From: Ignavibacteriales bacterium
GTDB taxonomy: Bacteria > Bacteroidota > Ignavibacteria > Ignavibacteriales > Ignavibacteriaceae
DNA: 64,000 nucleotides
Assembly (NCBI GenBank): GCA_012517155.1
Contig: JAAYVN010000026.1
Span: 1 to 64,000 of the forward strand
Direction of reading: 5' to 3'
The notes beneath the pieces are model-generated. The model did not search any database and was not told where the DNA came from. It saw only the letters and a list, made by a program, of their open reading frames with translations. The stretch's first letter is position 1; each line of letters starts with the position of its first letter. A program made the translations under genes and the position numbers. Shown piece by piece: positions 9,444 to 17,962 of the stretch.

Positions 9444-10202
9444 TTATTTTGCTTTAATCAACCGTGCTTTCATAATTCCGAAAGCATGTTTTGCAGCATC
9501 CTGCTCAGCTGTTTTCTTGCTTCTTCCTTTTCCTATTCCAAGCTCTTCGTTTGAAACACTCACTGAAACTGTGAATACTCTGTCGTGTTCAGGTCCCTCT
9601 TCCTTGATTACCACATATTTGGGATTTTCAAGTCGCACTGCTTGTGTAAGTTCAAGCAGCTGACTTTTATAGTTCTCGTCAATCAAATGCAGTCCGATTT
9701 TAAGATTAGGTTCAAGCAGATAGCGATTAATAAATTTGTATGCAGTATCGAATCCCAGATCAAGGTATATTGCCCCTATCAGCGACTCAAAGGCATCTGC
9801 AACAATGGTCTTTATTCCCATATTTGCAGATGCAAGTAATTCACGGCTGATAAAGAGGTAGTCGACAAGGTTAATTCGAACTCCGGCATCGTATAATGTG
9901 TTTTTATTCACAAAATTCGAACGGGTCTTAGTTAGAAAACCTTCATCATTCTCGGGAAAATTTTTGAAAAGCGCATAAGCAATAGCGAAGCTTAGAACGG
10001 CATCGCCCAAAAATTCCAACCTCTCATTTGAAGCTTTGAATTTTTTTCTGTCAACTACCGATCGGTGTGAAAAAGCTTCAATGAAAAGTTGTTGATTATT
10101 TATTTTATGACCAATTAATTTCTCAAGTTGATTTAAAGTCTTCTTACTTAATATTTTTACTTCAGATGATCTTCTGAGTAATTTAGAAAGAAAACCTAGC
10201 AT
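9444..10202 (-). CDS. rnc: Ribonuclease III
   Basis: A 252-residue endoribonuclease cleaving double-stranded RNA in rRNA and mRNA processing. The catalytic signature NERLEFLGDAVL lies at residues 59-70, with the second acidic cluster in VADAFESLIGAIYLD near 135-148. A double-stranded RNA-binding domain fills about residues 175-248 (ends in KKTAEQDAAKHAF). The N-terminal ~20 residues are an extra basic tail. The gene follows fabF with a 1-base overlap, the fabF-rnc order common in Bacteroidota and related phyla, and ends at a strong terminator. Confidence 0.97.
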   Translation of the reverse strand: MLGFLSKLLRRSSEVKILSKKTLNQLEKLIGHKINNQQLFIEAFSHRSVVDRKKFKASNERLEFLGDAVLSFAIAYALFKNFPENDEGFLTKTRSNFVNKNTLYDAGVRINLVDYLFISRELLASANMGIKTIVADAFESLIGAIYLDLGFDTAYKFINRYLLEPNLKIGLHLIDENYKSQLLELTQAVRLENPKYVVIKEEGPEHDRVFTVSVSVSNEELGIGKGRSKKTAEQDAAKHAFGIMKARLIKAK

Positions 10203-11455
10203 TACGATTCCTTGAATTTCTTAAATAATATTGAAGCATTATGACCGCCGAATCCGAACGTGTTCGAAATTGCCGTATTGATCACTTTCTTAGTGGGGGC
10301 ATTCGGGGAATAGTTCAGGTCGCATTCAGGATCTGGGACTGAATAATTGATCGTCGGGGGGATAAGATCATTTTCAACCGAAAGTGCAGTTGCAATTGCC
10401 TCGATACCACCGGCAGCACCTAAAAGATGACCTGTCATTGACTTTATAGAACTGACCACAAGTTTATACGCATGGTCGCTGAATACCGATTTTATTGCAT
10501 TTGTTTCCGTTACATCATTAAGGGGAGTGGAAGTACCGTGAGCGTTAATATAGTCAATATCTGTAGCGGAAAGACCCGCATCCTTGATAGCTTCAAGCAT
10601 CGAGCGCTGAGCACCATACCCTTCGGGATCAGGTGCGGTTATATGGTAGCCATCACCGGTCAACCCAACCCCGCCCACTTCGCAATAGATTTGTGCGCCT
10701 CTTGTCAGTGCGTGCTCAAGTTCCTCAAGTATTATAACTCCCGAACCTTCTCCCATAACAAAACCGTTTCTCTCTTTGTCAAATGGACGGGATGCTTCTG
10801 TATATCTGTCATTCCAGGTTGAGAGGGCACGCATCGAACTAAATCCACCAACGCCAAGTTCGGAAATAGCCGCTTCCGAACCGCCGCAGAACATAATGTC
10901 GGCACTCCCACGCTGTATCAGCATAAAGGCATCTGCAATTGCATGCGAACCTGAAGCACAAGCAGATGTGGTTGCATAGTTCGGTCCCTTTAACCCATAC
11001 CGTATAGAAACATACCCCGGGGCTATATCCGCTATTAGCATGGTGATAAAGAAAGGACTGATCCTTTTGGGGTCCTCTTGAGTGGTAACGTAGTATTGTT
11101 TGAACTGGTCGTGCAACGCCTTGATTCCCCCGATACCGCTTCCCAGTAGCACTCCAAATCTTTCGGGAACAATTTTATTCAGATCAATCTTTGAATCCTG
11201 GAGTGCCATTTCCGAGGCAGATACGGCATATTGTGTGAATGGATCTAGGCGGCTGAGGGATTTACGCTCTATAAAAAGTCCCGGGTCGAAGTTTTTCACT
11301 TCGGCTGCAAACTTTACAGTAAATTTGGAAGTATCAAATTTTGAAATTAAATCAACACCATTTCTACCGCTGATAAGACCATCCCAGAAATCGGAAACGT
11401 TATTACCAATGGGAGTAACAGCGCCTAAACCAGTGACTACTACCCGTCTCTGCAT
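10202..11455 (-). CDS. fabF: 3-oxoacyl-[acyl-carrier-protein] synthase II
   Basis: A 417-residue condensing enzyme that elongates acyl-ACP with malonyl-ACP. The active-site Cys166 is in TTSACASGSHA; the two catalytic histidines are in NAHGTSTPLND and in SMTGHLLGAAGG. Length and motifs match FabF closely. The gene lies in the fab operon downstream of acpP and is separated from it by an intrinsic terminator-like hairpin, suggesting that part of the transcription reaching acpP stops before fabF. Confidence 0.97.
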   Translation of the reverse strand: MQRRVVVTGLGAVTPIGNNVSDFWDGLISGRNGVDLISKFDTSKFTVKFAAEVKNFDPGLFIERKSLSRLDPFTQYAVSASEMALQDSKIDLNKIVPERFGVLLGSGIGGIKALHDQFKQYYVTTQEDPKRISPFFITMLIADIAPGYVSIRYGLKGPNYATTSACASGSHAIADAFMLIQRGSADIMFCGGSEAAISELGVGGFSSMRALSTWNDRYTEASRPFDKERNGFVMGEGSGVIILEELEHALTRGAQIYCEVGGVGLTGDGYHITAPDPEGYGAQRSMLEAIKDAGLSATDIDYINAHGTSTPLNDVTETNAIKSVFSDHAYKLVVSSIKSMTGHLLGAAGGIEAIATALSVENDLIPPTINYSVPDPECDLNYSPNAPTKKVINTAISNTFGFGGHNASILFKKFKES

Positions 11456-11473
11456 AAATACCTTTTACAAATG

Positions 11474-11511
11474 TTAAAAAAAAGGAGTTGCTCTGTTAGG
11501 AACAACTCCTT
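11474..11511 (-). terminator. Terminator-like hairpin between acpP and fabF
   Basis: A 9-bp stem pairs 11482-11490 (AAGGAGTTG) with 11503-11511 (CAACTCCTT). On the minus strand the stem is followed directly by a U run (A-run at 11475-11483), which is a complete intrinsic terminator. It lies inside an operon, so it probably attenuates readthrough and lets acpP be made in excess over fabF and rnc. Confidence 0.75.
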
Positions 11512-11520
11512 AAGACTGAA

Positions 11521-11754
11521 TTAACCTAATTTTTCGGTTAAGTACTTAATAGCATCTCCGACGGTACCGATTTTTTCGGCATCTTCATCAGGAATTGAAA
11601 TATTGAAAGCACTTTCGAAGCCCATGATCAACTCGACGTTATCGAGGGAATCGGCACCGAGGTCATTAGTGAATGAAGCTTCAGGAGTAATTTGAGACTC
11701 ATCAACACCTAATTTGTCCATGATGATTTCTTTTACTTTTGCTTCAATGTCCAT
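11521..11754 (-). CDS. acpP: Acyl carrier protein
   Basis: A 77-residue acidic four-helix protein that carries growing acyl chains on 4'-phosphopantetheine. The attachment serine is Ser36 in [15 protein letters not shown] clear Shine-Dalgarno (AAAGGAG, about 8 bases upstream of the ATG) precedes it, stronger than most in this window and fitting high expression. It sits between fabG and fabF, with a terminator hairpin right after its stop codon. Confidence 0.98.
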   Translation of the reverse strand: MDIEAKVKEIIMDKLGVDESQITPEASFTNDLGADSLDNVELIMGFESAFNISIPDEDAEKIGTVGDAIKYLTEKLG

Positions 11755-11784
11755 CTTGTATCTCCTTTATTGGTTGAAAAAAAA

Positions 11785-12525
11785 TTACATTGTCATTCCG
11801 CCATCTATGGCAATTACCTGTCCGGTAATGTAGTTTGCCTTATCTGAAGCAAGGAAAGCTACAGTACCTGCAATTTCTTCCGGCTTACATCCCCGCTTAA
11901 GAGGTATGATCTGCAGAAAAGTTGCCTTCTGCTCATCGCTTAGCTGATGAGTCATATCGGTTTCCACATAACCCGGTGCAACCGCATTTACGGTAATATT
12001 CCTGCCTCCGAGTTCTTTGGCAACCGACTTGGTTAAGCCTATCATTCCCGCTTTACTGGCGGCATAATTAGCCTGACCTGCATTCCCCATTATTCCAACT
12101 ACTGATGAAATATTTATGATTTTCCCCGATTTCTGTTTAATCATATACTTTAAAACCGAACGCGCTGCTACAAAAGCCCCTTTTAAATTCACTGCCAGAA
12201 CCAGATCCCAATCCTCATCCGTCATTCTTAAAAGTAATTTATCTCTTGTGATTCCTGCATTATTAACCAGTATATCAATCTTGCCAAGCTCCTTATTTGC
12301 CTCTTCCAGAGCGGCATCGGTAGCCTTGGCATCTGTAATATCAACTGATTTGTGGAGTATAGTTCTGTTATGGTCTTTCATCTGTTCCATCCATGAGTCA
12401 AAATCTTCAGGAAAGAACTTATCGAGCAGTACTACATGAGCACCGTTGGAAAGAAACTCAACCGCAATGGATCTTCCTATTCCCCGGGCTCCGCCTGTGA
12501 TAACCGCAACTTTATCTTTTAACAT
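11785..12525 (-). CDS. fabG: 3-oxoacyl-[acyl-carrier-protein] reductase
   Basis: A 246-residue short-chain dehydrogenase that reduces 3-oxoacyl-ACP with NADPH. The cofactor motif TGGARGIG is at residues 10-17, NNAG at 88-91, and the catalytic residues are Ser141 (NISSVVG), Tyr154 and Lys158 (YAASK). The ending ITGQVIAIDGGMTM is typical of FabG. It is followed 30 bases later by acpP. An ~11-residue insertion near residues 38-56 makes this region longer than in E. coli FabG. Confidence 0.96.
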   Translation of the reverse strand: MLKDKVAVITGGARGIGRSIAVEFLSNGAHVVLLDKFFPEDFDSWMEQMKDHNRTILHKSVDITDAKATDAALEEANKELGKIDILVNNAGITRDKLLLRMTDEDWDLVLAVNLKGAFVAARSVLKYMIKQKSGKIINISSVVGIMGNAGQANYAASKAGMIGLTKSVAKELGGRNITVNAVAPGYVETDMTHQLSDEQKATFLQIIPLKRGCKPEEIAGTVAFLASDKANYITGQVIAIDGGMTM

Positions 12526-12631
12526 TTTCTTCCTTATATTTTAATTGAAACACATCATTCTTAATCAGTTTATAGAATCCGCAAAAATAAATAGAAATAT
12601 ATCCAAACTTAACGACTTTACCAAAGTAAAA

Positions 12632-13216
12632 TCAATCATTTTTATTCAGGGACCCTGCCAGTACTTCATCCCTGTATTGCTTTAATTCCTCAAAACCATC
12701 TTCTCCCATCAGATGAATTATTTCCTCTGTGCAGTATTCAAAAATGGTAGTTTCGCAGTTTGGATTATGCTTGTTACAATGACTTAACCTGTCAATATGT
12801 TCTGTATCTATAGTAAGCTCGTTTTCAAACACCACTAAAGGAAACAATACGCAATAAATTGGTTTGTATTCCCATTTATGCACGCCATCTAAATCGGCCA
12901 ATTTCTGAAGAACGCACAATCCGTTCTTATCAAGAAAAGCACATTTACCGTTTATTACTTCAGTCCCAACTGCATAGCCCGATTCGAAATCGTCATCTTC
13001 GCAAGGCTCCTCAAACCAGTCCTCAATATTGGTGGACTGAGTTTCATCCATCATTGGAATAATCCTGTCCTTGATGGAGAGAATAAATTCATGTTCTTTC
13101 AGATCGGCATAAACACCATAATTACAACACTCGCCATTGCACTGACACGAGTACTTAAATGTGAAAATGTTGGGATCAATCTTTATGCCCTTAATTATTT
13201 TTTCATTAGTTTTCAT
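12632..13216 (-). CDS. DUF3109-family cysteine-rich protein
   Basis: A 194-residue soluble protein with many conserved cysteines: CQCNGECC at residues 24-31, then CAFLDKNGLC, YCVLFP and HCNKHNPNC. This matches the DUF3109 family, which is related to the YkgJ-type putative metal- or Fe-S-binding proteins. The biochemical role is unknown. Its start codon shares one base with the fabD stop (TAATG), so it is translationally coupled into the fatty-acid operon between fabD and fabG. That position suggests a housekeeping role, perhaps in metal handling or maturation, but this is inference. Confidence 0.75.
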   Translation of the reverse strand: MKTNEKIIKGIKIDPNIFTFKYSCQCNGECCNYGVYADLKEHEFILSIKDRIIPMMDETQSTNIEDWFEEPCEDDDFESGYAVGTEVINGKCAFLDKNGLCVLQKLADLDGVHKWEYKPIYCVLFPLVVFENELTIDTEHIDRLSHCNKHNPNCETTIFEYCTEEIIHLMGEDGFEELKQYRDEVLAGSLNKND

Positions 13217-14130
13217 TATAAATATTTTTCAACATCAGTAAATTTATCAATTCCGGAAACCTGTGCATCAGGGATTATACGTTTTACCAGTCCCTGAAGC
13301 ACCTTCCCCGGTCCAACCTCAACAAATTCTGTAAACCCGTCCGCAACCATATTGCGTATTGTCTCTTCCCAGCGCACCGGTGAAGTAACCTGCTCAAACA
13401 GCAAGTTCTTGATAGTGTCCTTATCAGTAATCGGTTTTGCAGTAACATTTGCATAAACGGGGCGTCGGGCATTGAATATATTAGCCGTCTCCAGTGAAAC
13501 ACCAAGTTTATCCTTTGCGGACTGCATAAGAGGGGAGTGAAATGCACCGCTAACGACCAATTCCTTAACTAGCTTGGCTCCTTTAGTTTTACAGATTTCC
13601 ATTCCTTTCCTGACTCCATCAATCGAGCCCGAAATAACCACCTGTCCCGCGCCGTTAAAATTAGCACACTGAACTATGCCTGCTGCGGAAGCCTCAAGAC
13701 ATGCTTCCTCTACCGCATCTCCCGAAAGACCTATAATTGCAGCCAGCGTCCCGGGATTCTCAATCCCTGCCTGTTGCATAGACTGCCCGCGGAAGCGAAC
13801 AAGTTTCAGAGCGTCGAGAAATTGAATAGCGCCAGATGCAACCAACGCAGAATACTCACCAAGCGAGTGTCCCGCTGAAGCTTCAAAATCAAGTCTCCTG
13901 ATTATTGAAGCTAAAATAACACTGTGCAGAAAAATTGCTGGTTGTGTATATTCAGTCTGCTTCAGTTCATCTTCCGGGCCATTGAACATGATGTAGGAAA
14001 GATTTACTCCAAGAATATTATCCGCCGTCTGGATCATTTCCTTAGCTTCTACAGAATTCTCGTACAGATCTTTCCCCATTCCAATATACTGGGAACCCTG
14101 TCCCGGAAAAAGAAAAGCTCGTTTAGACAT
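13216..14130 (-). CDS. fabD: Malonyl CoA-acyl carrier protein transacylase
   Basis: A 304-residue enzyme that transfers malonate from CoA to ACP. It begins [14 protein letters not shown], the standard FabD N-terminus. The nucleophile is Ser89 in GHSLGEYSA and the catalytic histidine is in GAFHSPLM near residue 200. A GTG at 14181 would add 17 residues that lie inside fabH and do not resemble FabD, so the ATG at 14130 is chosen. That start overlaps the fabH stop by 8 bases. Confidence 0.96.
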   Translation of the reverse strand: MSKRAFLFPGQGSQYIGMGKDLYENSVEAKEMIQTADNILGVNLSYIMFNGPEDELKQTEYTQPAIFLHSVILASIIRRLDFEASAGHSLGEYSALVASGAIQFLDALKLVRFRGQSMQQAGIENPGTLAAIIGLSGDAVEEACLEASAAGIVQCANFNGAGQVVISGSIDGVRKGMEICKTKGAKLVKELVVSGAFHSPLMQSAKDKLGVSLETANIFNARRPVYANVTAKPITDKDTIKNLLFEQVTSPVRWEETIRNMVADGFTEFVEVGPGKVLQGLVKRIIPDAQVSGIDKFTDVEKYL

Positions 14131-15130
14131 TATCCATCCCCCATACCAAATACAAAGAGCCCCATGTAAATCCCGCACCAAATGCTGCCAGGATTACATT
14201 ATCGCCTTTTTTCAATTTCCCGTTTCGGTAGTATTCAACCAGGCAGAGAGGGATAGTCGCGGCGGTAGTATTACCATATTTATCAATATTGATCATCACC
14301 TTCTCTTTTTGAAGTCCCATTCTCTGTGCCGTGGCATCAATGATTCGCAGATTTGCCTGATGTGGAACAAGCCATGCCACATCCTCAGAAGTGAGATTGT
14401 TTTTCTGCATGATTTCGTATGAAACATCAGCCATTCCCTTAACGGCAAACTTGAAAACGGATTTACCTTCCTGATAAATGTAGTGTAGTCTGTTCTTCAC
14501 AGTCTCTTCACTTGCGGGCATTGCACTTCCCCCCGCTTTCATCATCAGAAAATCCCTCCCTGTTCCGTCAATTCTAAGAATGCTGTCTTTAATACCATAT
14601 TTTGGATCTTCAGTTGGCTCAAGCAAGACTGCCGCGCCTGCATCGCCAAACAGGATACAATTATTCCTGTCCTGATAGTCGGTAATCGAAGTCATTTTAT
14701 CTGCGCCAACCACAACCACCTTTTTATACTTCCCGCTTTCAACCAGTCCCGCTGCCGATTCAAGCGCAAAAAGAAATGCCGAACAAGCCGCATTAACATC
14801 GTAACCCCATGCGTTTACCGCCCCGATTTTTTGCTGAATAAGACAGGTAGTATTCGGAAAAAAATAGTCGGGGGTAACAGTAGCTGTAATTATACAATCA
14901 ATTTCTTCAGGGGACATATTTTTTGACTTGAGCAGGTCAAGCACAGCTCTTGCTCCCAGGTCAGAAGTAGCCCCATCCTCAATCATTCTTCTTTCCTTAA
15001 TACCTGTTCTCGTCATTATCCATTCATCGGAAGTGTCAACAATAGTCTCAAAATATTTGTTATCCAGTACTTTTTCCGGCAAATAATGCCCAACACCGGT
15101 TATGGTGGCAAAAACACGTTTATCAATCAT
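14123..15130 (-). CDS. fabH: 3-oxoacyl-[acyl-carrier-protein] synthase III
   Basis: A 335-residue enzyme that starts fatty-acid synthesis by condensing acetyl-CoA (or a branched primer) with malonyl-ACP. The triad is Cys116 (AACSAFLF), His in VPHQANLRI and Asn in [10 protein letters not shown]. The sequence and length match FabH throughout. It lies between plsX and fabD, the usual order, with a 16-base gap from plsX. Confidence 0.97.
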   Translation of the reverse strand: MIDKRVFATITGVGHYLPEKVLDNKYFETIVDTSDEWIMTRTGIKERRMIEDGATSDLGARAVLDLLKSKNMSPEEIDCIITATVTPDYFFPNTTCLIQQKIGAVNAWGYDVNAACSAFLFALESAAGLVESGKYKKVVVVGADKMTSITDYQDRNNCILFGDAGAAVLLEPTEDPKYGIKDSILRIDGTGRDFLMMKAGGSAMPASEETVKNRLHYIYQEGKSVFKFAVKGMADVSYEIMQKNNLTSEDVAWLVPHQANLRIIDATAQRMGLQKEKVMINIDKYGNTTAATIPLCLVEYYRNGKLKKGDNVILAAFGAGFTWGSLYLVWGMDNV

Positions 15131-15146
15131 AAAATTCCTAATAGTT

Positions 15147-16175
15147 TTAGAGTGAATATTCTTTTAACGAATTCTCGATTTTCTTAATTAAGTTTTTATT
15201 ATGCATATCAAAAGCACGGAGGATCATATTTTTCATAGCTTTGGGAGTACTGCTTCCATGGCCTATTATGCAAACCCCCTTTACGCCAAGCAGTGGCACT
15301 CCGCCGTGTTCCTGATAATCAAAGCCCTTCAGGATTTCCTTAAGTGTACTCTTAATCAAAAGAGCTTTAAGTTTGTTGACAAAACCCTTCTCCGCATAAC
15401 TACGCACCAGATTTTTCAGCAAAGTTAAAACACTTTCTCCAAACTTAAGAATTATATTTCCCGTAAAGCCGTCGCACACAATGACATTAACAGATCCGTT
15501 AAGTATATCCCTACCCTCAACATTACCAACAAAATTAAGGTTGGTTTTCCTAAGGAGAGGAAGCGCGGCAATCGTTACTTCATTTCCCTTAGAATCCTCC
15601 TCGCCAACGCTAAGGAGTCCTACCTTCGGTTCAGGGATATTAAATATTTCTTTTACATAGATACTACCCATAATTGCATATTCAACAATATGGGCAGGTT
15701 TGGAATCAACACTTGCTCCAACGTCAAATAGCGTTGTGATTCCTTTTTCGGAGGGCATTATCGAGCCTATTGTCGGTCTTCCGCACCCAGGAATGCGTCC
15801 AAGATCCAGCGTGGCAGAAGCCATCATCGCGCCTGTGTTACCGGCGCTCACAAAGGCATCAAGTGAGTTTTCCTTAATAAGTTTATTTCCTAGAACAATG
15901 GAACTGTTTTTCTTTGTTCTTATTGCCTGTGTTGGTGTTTCATCCATTGCAATAACCTCTTCCGCGTGAATTATTCTGTTTTCAGAAAAGGTGAGATTAT
16001 TTTCCTTCAGGCAATTTTTTATGATGTCAGATTTTCCAATGAGGTAAACTTCAATGAAGTCCGAAGCGGACTGAGCTTCAATAGCTCCCTTAATTTGATT
16101 CAGAGGGGCGAAATCGCCCCCCATTGCATCAACTGCTATCCGACACTTTTTATTATTATTCTCCGGAAGAGACAT
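15147..16175 (-). CDS. plsX: Phosphate acyltransferase PlsX
   Basis: A 342-residue peripheral membrane enzyme that makes acyl-phosphate from acyl-ACP for phospholipid synthesis. The N-terminus has [12 protein letters not shown] near residues 14-25. Other family motifs are [16 protein letters not shown] and [12 protein letters not shown]. The reading frame is open upstream to 16250 but that stretch overlaps rpmF, so the ATG at 16175 ([10 protein letters not shown]) is chosen. It follows rpmF by 16 bases, as in many bacteria. Confidence 0.96.
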   Translation of the reverse strand: MSLPENNNKKCRIAVDAMGGDFAPLNQIKGAIEAQSASDFIEVYLIGKSDIIKNCLKENNLTFSENRIIHAEEVIAMDETPTQAIRTKKNSSIVLGNKLIKENSLDAFVSAGNTGAMMASATLDLGRIPGCGRPTIGSIMPSEKGITTLFDVGASVDSKPAHIVEYAIMGSIYVKEIFNIPEPKVGLLSVGEEDSKGNEVTIAALPLLRKTNLNFVGNVEGRDILNGSVNVIVCDGFTGNIILKFGESVLTLLKNLVRSYAEKGFVNKLKALLIKSTLKEILKGFDYQEHGGVPLLGVKGVCIIGHGSSTPKAMKNMILRAFDMHNKNLIKKIENSLKEYSL

Positions 16176-16191
16176 TTTTAGGGAATAAGGA

Positions 16192-16371
16192 TTAACTCTT
16201 TGGGATAAGCATGGAGCGGCTGCTGTAGTAACCGCATGATGGGCAAGCACGATGAGCTAGTTTCATTTCGCCGCAATTAGCACAGGCACTTAAAGCCGAC
16301 GCTGTTGCTTTGTAGTGTGTTCTTCTTTTGTCTCTTCGAGTACTCGAATGTCTTCTTTTAGGATTTGGCAT
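16192..16371 (-). CDS. rpmF: 50S ribosomal protein L32
   Basis: A 59-residue protein read directly from the minus strand: it begins MPNPKRRHSSTRRDKRR and contains CANCGE and CPSCGYY, the four-cysteine zinc site of L32, ending in MLIPKS. Length and sequence are standard for RpmF. It sits between the DUF177 gene (21-base gap) and plsX (16-base gap), the conserved yceD-rpmF-plsX arrangement. Confidence 0.97.
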   Translation of the reverse strand: MPNPKRRHSSTRRDKRRTHYKATASALSACANCGEMKLAHRACPSCGYYSSRSMLIPKS

Positions 16372-16392
16372 AATTAGTTCCGTTATTATTAT

Positions 16393-16896
16393 TTATTTTT
16401 TTAATTTATTTTTCAGCTTTTGTAATTCTTCCCACTGAGGTTTTATTTCTTCCTCAACGCAAACACACTTTTCAACATTCAGGTTTGCATGACATTTTTG
16501 GCAGAAACCTTTACAATCATCATTGCACAGTCTCTTCATCGGAATACTCAGCTGTGCATAGTCATACAAGTCATTGCCCAAGTTGATTTTATCTGTATCG
16601 AAAGGGAGATAAACAATTTCAGTATCCTTCGTATCCTCGGGTGCAACACCGAACAAATAAACTTGTTTAAATTCAGTATTAACGTCATCGGTAAACTCAG
16701 CACCGCACCTGTCACAAATAAAATCCGCCTTTAATTTGAAAGAAGCCGAAAGAATTAACTGGCTATGGGACTTATCCAAACTCAAGCTAAGGGAGTAATT
16801 ATCCCTGAAAGGTTCCTCAAGCTTAAGTTCCTTTACATTCCCGCTGAACTCCAAAAAATTCAGGCCATCACTTAAACCGGCAATTTTTATTATCAT
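16393..16896 (-). CDS. DUF177 (YceD-type) protein
   Basis: A 167-residue protein of the YceD/DUF177 family, which nearly always precedes rpmF and has been linked to 23S rRNA/50S assembly. It has two CxxC pairs, CDRCGAEF near residue 64 and CxKCHANLNVEKCVC near the C-terminus, and the family segment FxQVYLFG. The ATG at 16896 (MIIKIAGLSDG) is preferred; an upstream alternative start adds only ten residues that look unlike the family. It is the first gene of the fatty-acid operon. Confidence 0.85.
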   Translation of the reverse strand: MIIKIAGLSDGLNFLEFSGNVKELKLEEPFRDNYSLSLSLDKSHSQLILSASFKLKADFICDRCGAEFTDDVNTEFKQVYLFGVAPEDTKDTEIVYLPFDTDKINLGNDLYDYAQLSIPMKRLCNDDCKGFCQKCHANLNVEKCVCVEEEIKPQWEELQKLKNKLKK

Positions 16897-17130
16897 TTTT
16901 CCTAACTTTCGGAAATAACAAAGCAAATATACTGAAAAAAAAGCTAATTATCAAAAAAAACATAACTCCGGGAGTCAGCCTTTCCTCCTCAGCGAAAAGT
17001 GTTCCGGAGATCACGTTACCGATAAAATTCAGATTCTAAGACCTGCAAATTTGTTGCAACTTTATGAGGCTGTCTGGTTCATTCAATAAACAACTACTTA
17101 CCTGCCACTAAAGCCGATCTAAAGCCGGGC

Positions 17131-17270
17131 GAAAGGGAAGCAGAAGGGAAGTGTGTCCGAAAAAGCCCAAGAAAATCTCAGCAACTTTAAAAAGTGGTTT
17201 TGCTTCGGAAATGTTGATTTGAAGCCAAAAACGCCATTTCCGCAACTTTGCAACTTTTTTTCGTATATCC
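17131..17270 (-). repeat. Dispersed intergenic repeat, copy A
   Basis: Read on the minus strand, this stretch matches copies at 21962-22055 and 29731-29865. The shared core begins AAAAAAGTTGCAAAGTTGCG and ends TTTTTAAAGTTGC; copy A and copy C also share a downstream block ending CTTCCCTTCTGC(T)TCCCTTTC. The part at 17200-17245 can fold into an imperfect stem-loop (TTGC..GGAAATG paired with CATTTCC..GCAA). A short open frame runs through it, but there is no sign of coding. Confidence 0.85.
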
Positions 17271-17962
17271 AACCCGAAAAACAGGTAACAGGTAATAGGG
17301 GACATTAAAAACATTTTTCTTTTTTTATCCGCGAAAATCTACCAAATCCGTGTTATCCGTGTTCTATTCTTTACCATTAATGACCACCTATTAGCCGCGC
17401 AGCGAAATGACATTCTCTCTTTTGTCTTCATCTAAATCATATAGTCCTATATCCATACACTCCAACCAAGTGCATTGTATCCATTTCTGTTGAGTAAAAA
17501 GTAGAAGTGATCGAAACATAATTATGTTTTTCTATTTATTACTTGACATTCATTGAAAATTTAAGTAGATTTCAGAAGATACTTTTTCAAGCTATAGAAA
17601 AGGGCAATTTTTTAATCAGGGAGTAATCAGTATGTGTGAGTGTAACTTATTGTCTGAAAAATAAATTAAATGCCATAAAATGGTATCTTCTGTCCAGACT
17701 AGTGAAATCACCTCTTCACCCCCGTTTAAAGGGGGGCTCTTGTGTACGCTTTAATTAAAGAATACTTAGTTGTACATGTGCACCCGGAAGTTAATTCACG
17801 AAGATCTTAAACAGTCTCTTCCTTAATATTTTAAATACAAACAGAGGATATAATGACGGGTAGATTATACCCTGGGAAAATTTCGTGATTTATTAATTAT
17901 GCTGTTTTTTCTTTGGTTTTATATGTATATGAGTATTATTTTAATTTAATGAAAGGTTAGGT
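17271..17962. other. Long intergenic stretch with simple repeats
   Basis: No gene is seen. At 17346-17363 there is a perfect tandem of the 9-mer ATCCGTGTT, in a phrase resembling short dispersed intergenic sequences of Bacteroidota. At 17719-17736 a CCCCC/GGGGG hairpin with a 7-base loop is present, and a CGCGCAGCGAAATGACA phrase occurs near 17396. The promoter of the downstream secreted protein should be in the last 150 bases, but I cannot identify it. Confidence 0.55.

Noticed and set aside
16176-16250. An extended PlsX N-terminus
   Set aside because: The stretch overlaps rpmF on the same strand and lacks PlsX similarity.
17108-17314. Short minus-strand open frame over repeat copy A
   Set aside because: Its protein matches only translations of the other repeat copies in intergenic DNA, so the similarity comes from the repeat, not from a gene.
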